DNA of 64,000 bases, taken from NCBI GenBank assembly GCA_934757245.1, contig CAKVLH010000003.1, forward strand, positions 159,698-223,697. Reading direction: 5' to 3'. This DNA is from an uncultured Candidatus Melainabacteria bacterium. Lineage in GTDB: Bacteria; Cyanobacteriota; Vampirovibrionia; Gastranaerophilales; Gastranaerophilaceae. Shown in pieces: positions 1 to 8,408 of the stretch. Numbering within the stretch: the stretch's first letter is position 1; the number at the start of each line of letters is the position of its first letter. The position numbers were made by a program, and so were the translations under genes. A model generated the notes under the pieces. It worked only from the letters and a program-made list of their open reading frames with translations, made no database searches and was not told the origin of the DNA.

Positions 1-1
1 T

Positions 2-679
2 TACATTTTTGATTTTGTTACTAAGCCTTGTGTTATAAATTCGCCAAGTGCAATTCGCGATTTTAATGAAAAATTGCATAGCGTTCATTTTAAAGAACTA
101 ATGACTGATAACATTGTAACAGCTTCGTTAGATGAGATTGAGAAATTCTTAGCAATTCATAAACAAATTGTACTAAAACCGCTAAACCGTTGTTTCGGCT
201 CAGGTGTGATGTATTTGTATGAAGGTGATCCAAATACAAGAACTATTATTAATACGATGACAAACAACGAAACTACATTAGTTATGGTGCAACAATTTAT
301 TCCTGCTGTAAAACAAGGTGATAAACGTGTTTTAACTCTTGGCGATAAAGTTTTAAAATATTGTATTAAGAAACTTCCGACAAAGGATGATTTTAAATTT
401 AATACCCACAATGACAATTTTATAACTTCGGCAGAACTTTCTGCAGGAGAGTTTGAAAGTTTTACGAAGGTTGCTCAAAAATTAAATTCTATGGGGATTC
501 CAATGGCAGGTTTAGATGTTATTGACAGTCGAATTATTGAAGTCAATGTTACAAGCCCATGCTATTTCATAAAAGAAATTAATGGCTTGTATGGTGTGCA
601 TTTGGAAAAAGAAATTTGCGACTATATTTTAAACGAAGAACATTTAGCGCTTGCACATTCAGGCAAAGAAAATAAATGA
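2..679 (+). CDS. Glutathione synthetase-like ATP-grasp ligase (5' end missing)
   Basis: The reading frame is open from the window edge, so the N-terminal domain is missing. The visible part starts with the GshB-type INSPSAIRDFNEKL segment (family: N-P-x-G/S-x-R-x-x-NEKL). It continues through the ATP-grasp core with IVLKPLNRCFGSGV, EGDPN, QQFIPAVKQGDKRVL and the metal/substrate-binding end GLDVIDSRIIEVNVTSP. In the family this enzyme joins gamma-glutamylcysteine and glycine using ATP. The flexible loop that follows the RIP motif is normally rich in Gly and Arg (GNLAAGG in E. coli). Here it is replaced by KLPTKDDFKFNTHNDN, so the substrate may differ. It converges on uvrA with a 4-bp gap. Family assignment is firm; exact activity is not. 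Confidence 0.75.
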   Translation, partial: YIFDFVTKPCVINSPSAIRDFNEKLHSVHFKELMTDNIVTASLDEIEKFLAIHKQIVLKPLNRCFGSGVMYLYEGDPNTRTIINTMTNNETTLVMVQQFIPAVKQGDKRVLTLGDKVLKYCIKKLPTKDDFKFNTHNDNFITSAELSAGEFESFTKVAQKLNSMGIPMAGLDVIDSRIIEVNVTSPCYFIKEINGLYGVHLEKEICDYILNEEHLALAHSGKENK

Positions 680-683
680 TATT

Positions 684-3509
684 TTATGAATTAAAAAACG
701 GTTTTAAATATCTTCCGGTATGCGAATTTGGATTCTTTGAAACTTCTTTAGGAGTCCCGCAAGCAACAATTTCTCCGCCTGCGTTTCCGCCTTCCGGCCC
801 GAGGTCGATAATATAATCGGCAACTTTAATTAAGTCTAAATTGTGTTCAATAATTAAAATTGTATTACCGTTGTCCGCAAGTTGTTGGAGAATTTTAATC
901 AATTTATCCAAATCATGCCAGTGCAAACCGACAGACGGTTCATCGAGCAAATACAAGGTTTTGCCTGTTGCGCGTTTATTAAGTTCAGCTGCAAGCTTAA
1001 TTCTTTGTGCTTCACCGCCTGATAGTGTTGTAGCGCTTTGACCAAGTTTTATATAATCCAAACCAACATCATTAAGTGTTTTTAGCTTGTTTGCAATTTG
1101 CGGAATATTTTCAAAGAATTCATACGCTTCTTTAACGCTCATTTCTAAAACATCTGCAATCGTTTTACCTTTGTACTTAACTTCCAGAGTTTCGTTATTA
1201 TAGCGCTTTCCTTTACAAACATCGCATTTTACATAAACATCAGACAAAAAGTTCATTTCGATTTTTAAAACACCATCGCCTGAGCATGCTTCACATCTTC
1301 CGCCTTTTACGTTAAAGCTAAATCTTCCGGGTTTGTAACCGCGCATTTTTGCTTCGTTAGTTTTTGCATAAAGCTCTCTAATTGGTGTAAATACGTCCGT
1401 ATAAGTTGCAGGATTTGAACGCGGAGTTCTGCCTATTGGTGACTGGTCAATATCAATAATCTTATCAAGGTTTTCAAATCCCAAAATTTCGTCTACACCT
1501 TGAGGTTTTGGTTTGTTTTTTCTAAGTTTATGTACTGCATATTCATAAATCAACTCTTGCATCAAAGTTGATTTCCCAGAACCTGAAACACCTGTAAGTA
1601 CAACGATTTTGCCCAATGGAATATCTAAATCAATATTTTTTAAATTATTTTTAAATGCGTTTCTGATTTGTAAATATTGACCGTTACCCTCTCTGATTTT
1701 TTCAGGAATAGGGATTTTATATTCACCGCTCAAATATTTGCCGGTAATGGACTCTGGTGCTTTTATAATATCTTCAACACCACCTTGAGCAATAACATTT
1801 CCGCCGAAAACACCAGCGTTTGGACCTATATCAACAATATAATCTGCATTTCTGATTGTGTCCTCATCATGCTCAACAACAATAAGTGAATTTCCCATAT
1901 TTCTGAGTTTAATCAAGGTTTTAATCAATCTATCGTTATCGCGTTGGTGTAAACCGATTGAAGGTTCGTCCAAAACGTATAATACGCCTGAAAGTCCGCT
2001 TCCAATTTGGGTTGCAAGTCTGATTCTTTGCGCTTCACCGCCGGAAAGTGTTCCGGATGTGCGTGCAAGGTTCAAATAGTTCAAACCTACATCACACAAG
2101 AATTTTAATCTTGCGCGAACTTCGTCTAAAATTTGTTTACCGATTTTCATTTGAAAATCGCTGAGTGTTAAATAAAGCTCACTTACAAATTCATAGGCTT
2201 TATCAATCGGCATCAAGCAAAATTCATAGATATTAACTCCGTTTATTCTAACTGCAAGTGGGAAGGGTTTAAGTCTTGAACCACCGCATTTTTCGCAAGG
2301 AGTTGTAATCATGTATTTTTCAATCTCGGCTTTCCAATATTCGCTCTCAAGATTATAATGCTTCATCAAGAAGGGAATTACACCGATAAATTTTTGCAAA
2401 GTTGTACGATAGCGTTTAGTTCCAAATTCTCTGATTCGCATTGGAATACGTTCTTCTGAACCATATAAAATAATTGTTTGATGTTCAGCAGGTAAATCCT
2501 TAAACGGGATATTCAAATCAATTTTGTATTCTGCTGAAACTGCATTTATTACATCATCGTAATATCCTGTAGAAGATTTACTCCAAGGATAAATTGCGCC
2601 TTCTTTTATGGATTTGTTTTTGTCAGGCACAACTAAATCCGGGTCAATTTTAAAATCAACGCCAATACCGCCACATTTGTCGCAAGCACCGTAAGGCGCG
2701 TTAAAAGAGAATATGCGCGGAGTTAATTCTTCAAAACTTAAATTGCAATCAGGACAAGCTAGTTTTTCGCTGTAAATTATTTCTTCACCGCCGATAACAT
2801 CAATTGTTGCAACGCCGTCCGCTTTTTTTAACGCGATTTGAACGCTATCTGCAATTCTAGATTTTGCTTCCGGTTTTATAACAACTCTATCTACAACAAC
2901 ATAAATCGTATGAGTTTTGGTTTTAGCCAGCTTAATTTCGTCTTCATCAAGGTTATAAATTTCGCCATCTACTTTTACACGAACAAAACCTTCCTGTCTT
3001 AATTCTTCAAATAAAGATAAAAATTCTCCTTTTTTACCTTTTACAATTGGCGCAAGAATTTGGATTTTTGTCCCTGTTTCGAGTTTTAAAATACTGTTTA
3101 CTATTTCATCAATCGTTTGCGGTTTAATCGGTTTTCCGCATTTAGGGCAAAAAGGCGTCCCAACACGAGCGTACAAAAGACGTAAATAATCATAAATTTC
3201 TGTAACTGTTCCAACGGTAGAGCGCGGATTATTGCTTGTAGATTTTTGGTCAATAGAAATTGCCGGAGTAAGTCCGTCAATATAATCCACATCAGGCTTA
3301 TCCATTTGTCCCAAAAATTGGCGTGCATAAGTTGAAAGGCTTTCTATATAACGTCTTTGACCTTCCGCAAAAATTGTATCAAAAGCCAACGAGCTTTTTC
3401 CTGAACCCGAAACTCCCGTAAAAACGACCAATTCGTTTTTAGGAATTTCCAACGATACATTTTTTAAATTATGCTCTCTCGCACCCTTAATTGTAATTTT
3501 GTCTGCCAT
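684..3509 (-). CDS. uvrA: Excinuclease ABC subunit A (UvrA)
   Basis: UvrA is the damage-recognition ATPase of nucleotide excision repair; it dimerises and loads UvrB on DNA lesions. The 941-residue length matches the family. The protein holds two ABC ATPase halves. Walker A GVSGSGKSS lies at residues 32-40 and again near 641-648. The signature LSGGEAQR appears near 487 and again near 830. Zinc-binding CxxC pairs are seen at CPKCGK (about 121), CPDC...CDKC in the first half and CEAC...CDVC (about 740) in the second. The start ATG gives MADKITIKGAREHNLKN, the standard family N-terminus. All motifs look intact. It stands alone, convergent with the gshB-like gene. Confidence 0.98.
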   Translation of the reverse strand: MADKITIKGAREHNLKNVSLEIPKNELVVFTGVSGSGKSSLAFDTIFAEGQRRYIESLSTYARQFLGQMDKPDVDYIDGLTPAISIDQKSTSNNPRSTVGTVTEIYDYLRLLYARVGTPFCPKCGKPIKPQTIDEIVNSILKLETGTKIQILAPIVKGKKGEFLSLFEELRQEGFVRVKVDGEIYNLDEDEIKLAKTKTHTIYVVVDRVVIKPEAKSRIADSVQIALKKADGVATIDVIGGEEIIYSEKLACPDCNLSFEELTPRIFSFNAPYGACDKCGGIGVDFKIDPDLVVPDKNKSIKEGAIYPWSKSSTGYYDDVINAVSAEYKIDLNIPFKDLPAEHQTIILYGSEERIPMRIREFGTKRYRTTLQKFIGVIPFLMKHYNLESEYWKAEIEKYMITTPCEKCGGSRLKPFPLAVRINGVNIYEFCLMPIDKAYEFVSELYLTLSDFQMKIGKQILDEVRARLKFLCDVGLNYLNLARTSGTLSGGEAQRIRLATQIGSGLSGVLYVLDEPSIGLHQRDNDRLIKTLIKLRNMGNSLIVVEHDEDTIRNADYIVDIGPNAGVFGGNVIAQGGVEDIIKAPESITGKYLSGEYKIPIPEKIREGNGQYLQIRNAFKNNLKNIDLDIPLGKIVVLTGVSGSGKSTLMQELIYEYAVHKLRKNKPKPQGVDEILGFENLDKIIDIDQSPIGRTPRSNPATYTDVFTPIRELYAKTNEAKMRGYKPGRFSFNVKGGRCEACSGDGVLKIEMNFLSDVYVKCDVCKGKRYNNETLEVKYKGKTIADVLEMSVKEAYEFFENIPQIANKLKTLNDVGLDYIKLGQSATTLSGGEAQRIKLAAELNKRATGKTLYLLDEPSVGLHWHDLDKLIKILQQLADNGNTILIIEHNLDLIKVADYIIDLGPEGGNAGGEIVACGTPKEVSKNPNSHTGRYLKPFFNS

Positions 3510-3556
3510 AACAAAATTATAGCACAGGGAATTTTTAAGGACGAATAATTTAAAAA

Positions 3557-4588
3557 CTATTTAACTCTTGAAAAAACTTCAACATCAATATTATCAAATG
3601 TGTTATTGAAGAAATAAGCTGAAGAAGCTACCATTGACGCGTTATCCGTACAATATTTCATTATAGGCGCGTAAACTGAATATCCTTCGTCTTTCAAGCT
3701 AAATATTTTTTTTCTGATTTCAGAATTTGCAGCAACTCCACCGGCTAAAACAACTTGCTTATAACCTGTCTCTTCAAGTGCGTGCTTAACTTTTTTAAAC
3801 AAAGTAGATGAAACACATTCTTGAAAACTCGCACAAATATCATTTACAGGCATTTCTTTGACGTCAAAACTTTTAACAAGCCTTAAAACAGCCGTCTTAA
3901 GTCCACTAAAACTGAAATCGTATCCGCCAACTTTAGCTTCGGGAAGTTTAAAAGCATGAGGATTACCTTCTTGCGCCAATTTATCAAGTTTAGGACCTCC
4001 CGGATAAGGCAAGCCGATTAATCTTGCGACTTTATCATAAGCTTCACCTACCGCATCATCAATAGTTTCACCTATGATTTCTAAATCAGAATATGAACTT
4101 GCTTTAATAATTTGTGTATGACCACCACTAACTAAAAGCGCAATAAAAGGTGGTTCTAATTCTGTATCAATAAAGTTTGCAGCCAAGTGAGCGTTTAAAT
4201 GGTTAACACCTATAAAAGGTTTATCATAGGCTAAAGCTAATGATTTAGCCGCGTTTAATCCGACCAAAAGACAACCTACAAGACCGGGGCCTACAGTTCC
4301 GGCAAAGGCTGTAATATCTTCGCCTTTTAGATTTGCTTGTTTGAAAGCTTCATCAATAACTACATTAATGGCTTCCAAGTGCTCTCTCGCTGCTATTTCA
4401 GGAATAACACCGCCGTAAGCTTCATGGATTTTAATTTGAGAAGCTACAACATTTGCTAAAACTTCTCGTCCGCCTTTAACAATTGCGCATGCTGTTTCAT
4501 CACAGCTTGATTCTATTGCCATAATTATTGAATTTTTATCAATTGTAACAGGTTTGTTACTGAATAATGTATTTTTAATCTTGTTCAT
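3557..4588 (-). CDS. tsaD: tRNA N6-adenosine threonylcarbamoyltransferase TsaD
   Basis: TsaD transfers threonylcarbamoyl from threonylcarbamoyl-AMP to A37 of ANN-decoding tRNAs, with TsaB and TsaE in bacteria. The protein has 343 residues. The family opening MAIESSCDETACAIV begins at residue 23, preceded by an unusual extension of about 22 residues. An internal ATG at that Met is an alternative start. The metal-binding HxxxH is visible as H130-LNA-H134, followed by LLVSGGHTQI, the PGGPKLDKLA motif and GGVAANSEIR. The C-terminus contains CTDNASMVA, as in active family members. It faces away from the downstream plus-strand genes. The family call is firm; the start is uncertain. Confidence 0.96.
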   Translation of the reverse strand: MNKIKNTLFSNKPVTIDKNSIIMAIESSCDETACAIVKGGREVLANVVASQIKIHEAYGGVIPEIAAREHLEAINVVIDEAFKQANLKGEDITAFAGTVGPGLVGCLLVGLNAAKSLALAYDKPFIGVNHLNAHLAANFIDTELEPPFIALLVSGGHTQIIKASSYSDLEIIGETIDDAVGEAYDKVARLIGLPYPGGPKLDKLAQEGNPHAFKLPEAKVGGYDFSFSGLKTAVLRLVKSFDVKEMPVNDICASFQECVSSTLFKKVKHALEETGYKQVVLAGGVAANSEIRKKIFSLKDEGYSVYAPIMKYCTDNASMVASSAYFFNNTFDNIDVEVFSRVK

Positions 4589-4642
4589 ACTATTATTGTA
4601 CTACAACAATAATAAATTAATTAGAAATTTTTAAGGAGAAAA

Positions 4643-5023
4643 ATGCACATTGTTCCAATTCAAAAACAAATGAATATGAAACCAACTAATTTTAAAGCTC
4701 ATTTTTTAGATGATGATAAAGGTTATTTCCGAGATATGTGGTTAACAGCTGATAAATCAAAATCGTTATTGGATCTGGCAAATCAATTACATAATTTTCG
4801 TGAAGATGATATGCTTGAAATTGTTAATAAGAAGAAGAATTATACAAGCGTAGAGTATGAAATATTTAATCACCAAACCGGTTTTAAATCTTGCTATAAA
4901 GTAGGTTCAAATGTAACTATAAATAAAACACTAGAATTTTTGTTAGAATCAGTTTTATCTGACAAAAATCTCTTTCTTAGAGATTTTTCATCTCATATTT
5001 ATTATTTATTATTAAAAAGATAG
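4643..5023 (+). CDS. Lineage-specific hypothetical protein with N-terminal NFKA motif
   Basis: This 126-residue protein is not one I recognise. The start is supported by AAGGAG six bases upstream of ATG. It has no signal peptide or membrane segment; the middle is charged (KSKSLLDLANQLHN, NKKKNYTS) and the C-terminus predicts an amphipathic helix. The early NFKAHF motif (residues 17-22) resembles NFRAY in the cysteine-peptidase-like protein at 40479 and SFKASY in the GNAT-like protein at 50516. It ends 11 bp before obg on the same strand and may be cotranscribed with it. The function is unknown. Confidence 0.7.
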   Translation: MHIVPIQKQMNMKPTNFKAHFLDDDKGYFRDMWLTADKSKSLLDLANQLHNFREDDMLEIVNKKKNYTSVEYEIFNHQTGFKSCYKVGSNVTINKTLEFLLESVLSDKNLFLRDFSSHIYYLLLKR

Positions 5024-5034
5024 GACGTAAATAA

Positions 5035-6333
5035 GTGAAATTTTTAGATAAAGCAAAAATAAGAGTAATCTCAGGGCATGGTGGAAACGGCATGGTAGCT
5101 TGGCGTCGTGAAAAATATGTAGATAAAGGTGGACCGGCCGGTGGTGATGGTGGTCGTGGTGGCGATATTTATTTCGTTGCGGATGAAAATATGTCAACAC
5201 TTTTAGATTTTAAAATCAAATCCGTATTTAAAGCACCTTCAGGAGAAAATGGCGGTATTAAAGGAATGCATGGTGCTTGCGCCAAAGATTTGTATTTAAA
5301 AGTGCCGATGGGAACAATTGTTAGAGATACCAAAACCGGCAACGTTATAGCAGATTTAACAGAACACGAACAAAAAGTTCTTATTGCAAAAGGCGGTCGC
5401 GGTGGTCGCGGTAATGCAAGATTCGCAACAGCTCAAAAAAGAGCACCGCAATTCTGTGAACCGGGAGAACCGGGAATTGAAAGAGTTTTGGAATTAGAAC
5501 TTAAACTAATTGCTGATATAGGGCTTTTAGGAATGCCAAATGCCGGTAAATCTACATTCATTAGTGCAGTAAGTTCTGCTAAACCAAAGATTGCAGACTA
5601 TCCTTTTACAACACTCGTTCCAAATTTGGGCGTTGTGAAAAAGTCTGACGGCGGTTCTTATGTTATTGCAGATATTCCCGGTCTTATTGAAGGTGCGTCT
5701 GAAGGCGTGGGACTTGGTCATGAGTTTTTGCGCCATGTGGAAAGATGTCGTTTCTTGGTTCATATTGTTGATTTAACTGCAGAAAATCCTGTTGAAAACT
5801 ATAAAATTATTAATAATGAACTTAAAAAGCATTCGGAAGGTTTGGCAAATCTTTATCAAATTCTTGTTCTTAACAAAATTGATGCGATATTGGAAGAAGA
5901 TTTAGAAAGGCTCAAAAATGAATTTAAACCTTTAGCTAAAGATATTTTCACAATTTCTGCTGTTACTAAACAAGGCTTAGATGATTTACTTTACTTTATT
6001 TCAAATAAGGTTGACGAAATTCCTAAACCTGAATTTGACATTGATATAGAAGAAGATTTAGGTGCTTATGACAATGATGATAGCGCGTTTGAAGTTAATA
6101 AAGTTGCTAAAGATGTTTATATAATTTCAGGCGGAAAAATTAATCGTTTAGCAAAAGTTACAGATGCTAGAAATACTGAGCAAGTTGTGAGATTGCAAAA
6201 TATTCTGAAAAGCATGGGTGTTTTTGAAAAATTGCACCAATACGGACTTAAAAACGGCGATACTGTAATTCTCGGACATTTAGAACTTGGTTATTACGAT
6301 GATGAAATTTGGGGCGAAGGTAGCAAAGTTTAG
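5035..6333 (+). CDS. obg: GTPase Obg/CgtA
   Basis: This is a ribosome-associated GTPase involved in 50S assembly and stress control. The 432 residues show all three family domains. The glycine-rich Obg fold covers roughly 1-158 (GHGGNGMVAWRREK, GGDGGRGGD). The G domain follows with P-loop GMPNAGKST at 166-174, DIPGLIEGA and NKID. The C-terminal OCT domain ends in HQYGLKNGDTVILGHLE. The start is GTG, preceded by AGGACG 9 bases upstream. Start codon and N-terminus (MKFLDKAKIRV) fit homologues. The gene is followed at 4 bp by tadA. Confidence 0.97.
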   Translation: MKFLDKAKIRVISGHGGNGMVAWRREKYVDKGGPAGGDGGRGGDIYFVADENMSTLLDFKIKSVFKAPSGENGGIKGMHGACAKDLYLKVPMGTIVRDTKTGNVIADLTEHEQKVLIAKGGRGGRGNARFATAQKRAPQFCEPGEPGIERVLELELKLIADIGLLGMPNAGKSTFISAVSSAKPKIADYPFTTLVPNLGVVKKSDGGSYVIADIPGLIEGASEGVGLGHEFLRHVERCRFLVHIVDLTAENPVENYKIINNELKKHSEGLANLYQILVLNKIDAILEEDLERLKNEFKPLAKDIFTISAVTKQGLDDLLYFISNKVDEIPKPEFDIDIEEDLGAYDNDDSAFEVNKVAKDVYIISGGKINRLAKVTDARNTEQVVRLQNILKSMGVFEKLHQYGLKNGDTVILGHLELGYYDDEIWGEGSKV

Positions 6334-6337
6334 TTAT

Positions 6338-6757
6338 ATGCAAAATGCCATTAATGAAGCTTTAAAATGTAAAATTGATGTTCCGGTTGGCTGTGTTATT
6401 AAAAAAAATGGTGAAATTATTGCACAAGCTTGTAATCGTCGAGAATTGGACGATGATGTAACTTCACATGCAGAAATACTTGCAATAAAAAAAGCGCAAC
6501 AAAACTTAAGCACTTCAAGATTGCAGAATTGTGAACTATATGTTACTCTTGAGCCTTGCCCTATGTGCACTTGGGCAATTTTACAAGCAGGAATTAAAAC
6601 AGTTTATTTTGGTTCATACAATTCTCAATACGGAGCAATGGGAAGTGCGATTAATTTAGCTAAATTTGCGCATTCAAAAATAAAAATCTATGGTGGCATT
6701 GAAGAAGAAAAATGCGATAAAATATTGAAAGAGTTTTTTGAAAAAATTAGAAAGTAG
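6338..6757 (+). CDS. tadA: tRNA-specific adenosine deaminase TadA
   Basis: TadA deaminates A34 to inosine in tRNA-Arg(ACG). It is a zinc-dependent cytidine/deoxycytidylate deaminase-fold enzyme. With the start at MQNAINEAL the protein has 139 residues, near the family length. HAE (H44-A45-E46) carries the first zinc ligand and proton shuttle; PCPMC (C74, C77) supplies the other ligands. An upstream in-frame ATG at 6287 would overlap obg by 47 bases, and its extra residues do not resemble the family, so I chose 6338. No strong ribosome-binding site is visible directly upstream, which suggests translational coupling to obg (4-bp gap). Confidence 0.93.
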   Translation: MQNAINEALKCKIDVPVGCVIKKNGEIIAQACNRRELDDDVTSHAEILAIKKAQQNLSTSRLQNCELYVTLEPCPMCTWAILQAGIKTVYFGSYNSQYGAMGSAINLAKFAHSKIKIYGGIEEEKCDKILKEFFEKIRK

Positions 6758-6762
6758 AAATT

Positions 6763-6785
6763 GTGGGTTGGACTTTCAACCCAAC
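6763..6785. repeat. Short intergenic hairpin between tadA and the DUF2400 gene
   Basis: TGGGTTG and CAACCCA form a 7-bp stem with a 6-base loop, followed by a short A-rich stretch. It lacks a T-run, so it is a weak terminator at best and could be a processing hairpin within an operon. Confidence 0.35.
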
Positions 6786-6804
6786 AAAAACTTAAGGTCG
6801 CGGT

Positions 6805-7644
6805 ATGATAACAAAAAACGAGTTAGACAATTTAGTTGCGAAATATGAAACGGTAGATTTTATAAAAGATGATCCGATTCAGTTTCCGCATAGGTTTAAA
6901 AATAAAGAAGATATAGAACTCGCCGGATTTATTGCATCTTTATTTGCTTACGGAAACAGAAAAATGTTTATAGCGAAATTGAATGATTTGTTTAATCGCG
7001 CGGATAATGATATTGCAAATTATATAAAAAACGGTGATTTCAAGAATCTTGCAGGTTTGGAATATCGTTTTTCTAAAGATTTCGATATTATTCCGATTTT
7101 TGAGATTTTGCATAAATTGTATAGTGAAAGCCAAGGGCTGGAAGAATTGTTTGAATATGGTTGGGGTAATAATGAAACAACAAAAATCCCTCACCCTAGC
7201 CCTCTCCCTAGGAGAGGGAATGACCGACTACGTTCAGGGGAATACATTGATTATTTAAAATTCTTTCAAACGGTTATTGATTATTTTTACTCTCGTGCTT
7301 CAAAGACTGTTGGACAGGGTTTTTATCACATGCTTCCTAATCCTGCAAATGGTGGAGCGATGAAACGTATGAATATGTTTTTACGTTGGATGATTAGAAA
7401 ATCGCCTGTGGATTTAGGAGTTTGGAATTTTATGCAACCAAAAGATTTATTAATTCCACTAGATGTACATGTCGCTAGAATTTCTCGAAATATGGGTTTA
7501 TTAAACCGTAAAAGCAATGATTTTAAGGCTGTTCTGGAGCTTACAGATAAATTGAGGAAATTTTCTCCCAATGATCCTGTAAAATATGATTTCGCAATGT
7601 TTGCTTTTGGTGTAGAATTAAATAGTACAAAATTAGGAGCATAG
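6805..7644 (+). CDS. TIGR02757/DUF2400 family protein with in-frame repeat insertion
   Basis: The 279-residue protein matches the TIGR02757 (DUF2400) family, whose function is not established. Family-like segments are IQFPHRFKNKEDIELAGFIASLFAYGNRK near the start, then LRWMIRKSPVDLGVW, PLDVHVARISRNMGL and a C-terminal DPVKYDFAMFAFG. Residues about 128-147 (IPHPSPLPRRGNDRLRSGE) read through a GC-rich palindromic element at 7186-7242 that is unlike the surrounding sequence. The flanking protein is otherwise continuous, so the element was inserted in frame. The downstream TPR gene starts 3 bp after the stop, so the two are probably cotranscribed. Confidence 0.85.
   Translation: MITKNELDNLVAKYETVDFIKDDPIQFPHRFKNKEDIELAGFIASLFAYGNRKMFIAKLNDLFNRADNDIANYIKNGDFKNLAGLEYRFSKDFDIIPIFEILHKLYSESQGLEELFEYGWGNNETTKIPHPSPLPRRGNDRLRSGEYIDYLKFFQTVIDYFYSRASKTVGQGFYHMLPNPANGGAMKRMNMFLRWMIRKSPVDLGVWNFMQPKDLLIPLDVHVARISRNMGLLNRKSNDFKAVLELTDKLRKFSPNDPVKYDFAMFAFGVELNSTKLGA
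7186..7242. repeat. Palindromic repeat element inside the DUF2400 coding sequence
   Basis: The core CCCTCTCC-CTA-GGAGAGGG (7200-7218) is a perfect hairpin, preceded by CCCTCACCCTAG. Related GC-rich motifs occur in the intergenic repeats near 12150-12210, 18376-18416 and 18510-18600. The element keeps the reading frame and adds about 19 residues to the host protein. Confidence 0.75.
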
Positions 7645-7647
7645 CTG

Positions 7648-8364
7648 ATGAATAAATACATAGAACAAAATTCTAAAAAGTTTTTAGTAATGTTACTTTT
7701 AATCTGTGTTGTATTTTTTGTAATTATTATTAAGGCATTTGAGTATATTCCGGTTGCAGATGATGATGCAATTACAAGCCGTAATAACATTGAAAACCTT
7801 AATAAACCTGCAGAAGAAAACGCTGATGAGCAAGCAGATAAATCAGAAGAACAAACAGAAAAAGAGACTTTGGATATTAAATTAACTCCTGATTTTGTAG
7901 AAAAAACTGATAAAAAGGCTGAAACAGTTACTGATTCTAAAGCTGTAGAACCATTAGAAAATATTAGCGACTTACCTTCAGATGCGGTTTCTGCAAATAC
8001 TTCAGAAGAAGCTAAACCTGTCGAATTAACGCCGGAAGAAAAAGCAGAAAAAGCATTTTTAACCGCACAGAAATACAGACGCGACAAACAATATGTTAAA
8101 GCGTTGGAAGAATATCAAAAAATTCCTTCAATTACAAATGATACAGTAACTGTTGCGCGTAGCTATGAAGAAATTGCTACAATTTATGCAATCGTAAAAC
8201 GATATGGTACAGCACTTTCTTATGCTCAAAAAGCTTACAATATGGCTCCTTCATCTTCTCGTGAAATGTTGCTTGCAAGGTTATACTATAAAACCGGTGA
8301 TATTGATAAAGCGACAAGACGAATCAACAACGTATTGCAAAGAGATTTTTCTTCTGATAGGTAA
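7648..8364 (+). CDS. Membrane-anchored TPR-repeat protein
   Basis: This 238-residue protein has one N-terminal membrane helix (about residues 13-31: FLVMLLLICVVFFVIIIKAF). An acidic low-complexity linker follows at about 40-125 (repeated Glu/Lys/Ala/Asp), then tetratricopeptide-like helices at about 130-230 (AFLTAQKYRRDKQYVKALEEYQKI, YAQKAYNMAPSS, LARLYYKTGDIDKATRRI). The layout suggests an envelope protein exposing a protein-interaction domain. It follows the DUF2400 gene at 3 bp and precedes pheA. No specific family or partner can be named. Confidence 0.75.
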   Translation: MNKYIEQNSKKFLVMLLLICVVFFVIIIKAFEYIPVADDDAITSRNNIENLNKPAEENADEQADKSEEQTEKETLDIKLTPDFVEKTDKKAETVTDSKAVEPLENISDLPSDAVSANTSEEAKPVELTPEEKAEKAFLTAQKYRRDKQYVKALEEYQKIPSITNDTVTVARSYEEIATIYAIVKRYGTALSYAQKAYNMAPSSSREMLLARLYYKTGDIDKATRRINNVLQRDFSSDR

Positions 8365-8408
8365 AAAGTTGTTAAAAAATTACGTACAAGTTTTATAGAA
8401 AGTTTAGT

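Noticed and set aside
6287..6337. Longer N-terminus for tadA
   Set aside because: It overlaps obg and does not resemble the family; the start at 6338 fits.
7326..8087. 253-codon minus-strand ORF, Ser-rich
   Set aside because: It lies antisense to the DUF2400 and TPR genes, which have good RBSs and domains; the Ser/Phe-rich translation is typical of an antisense shadow.
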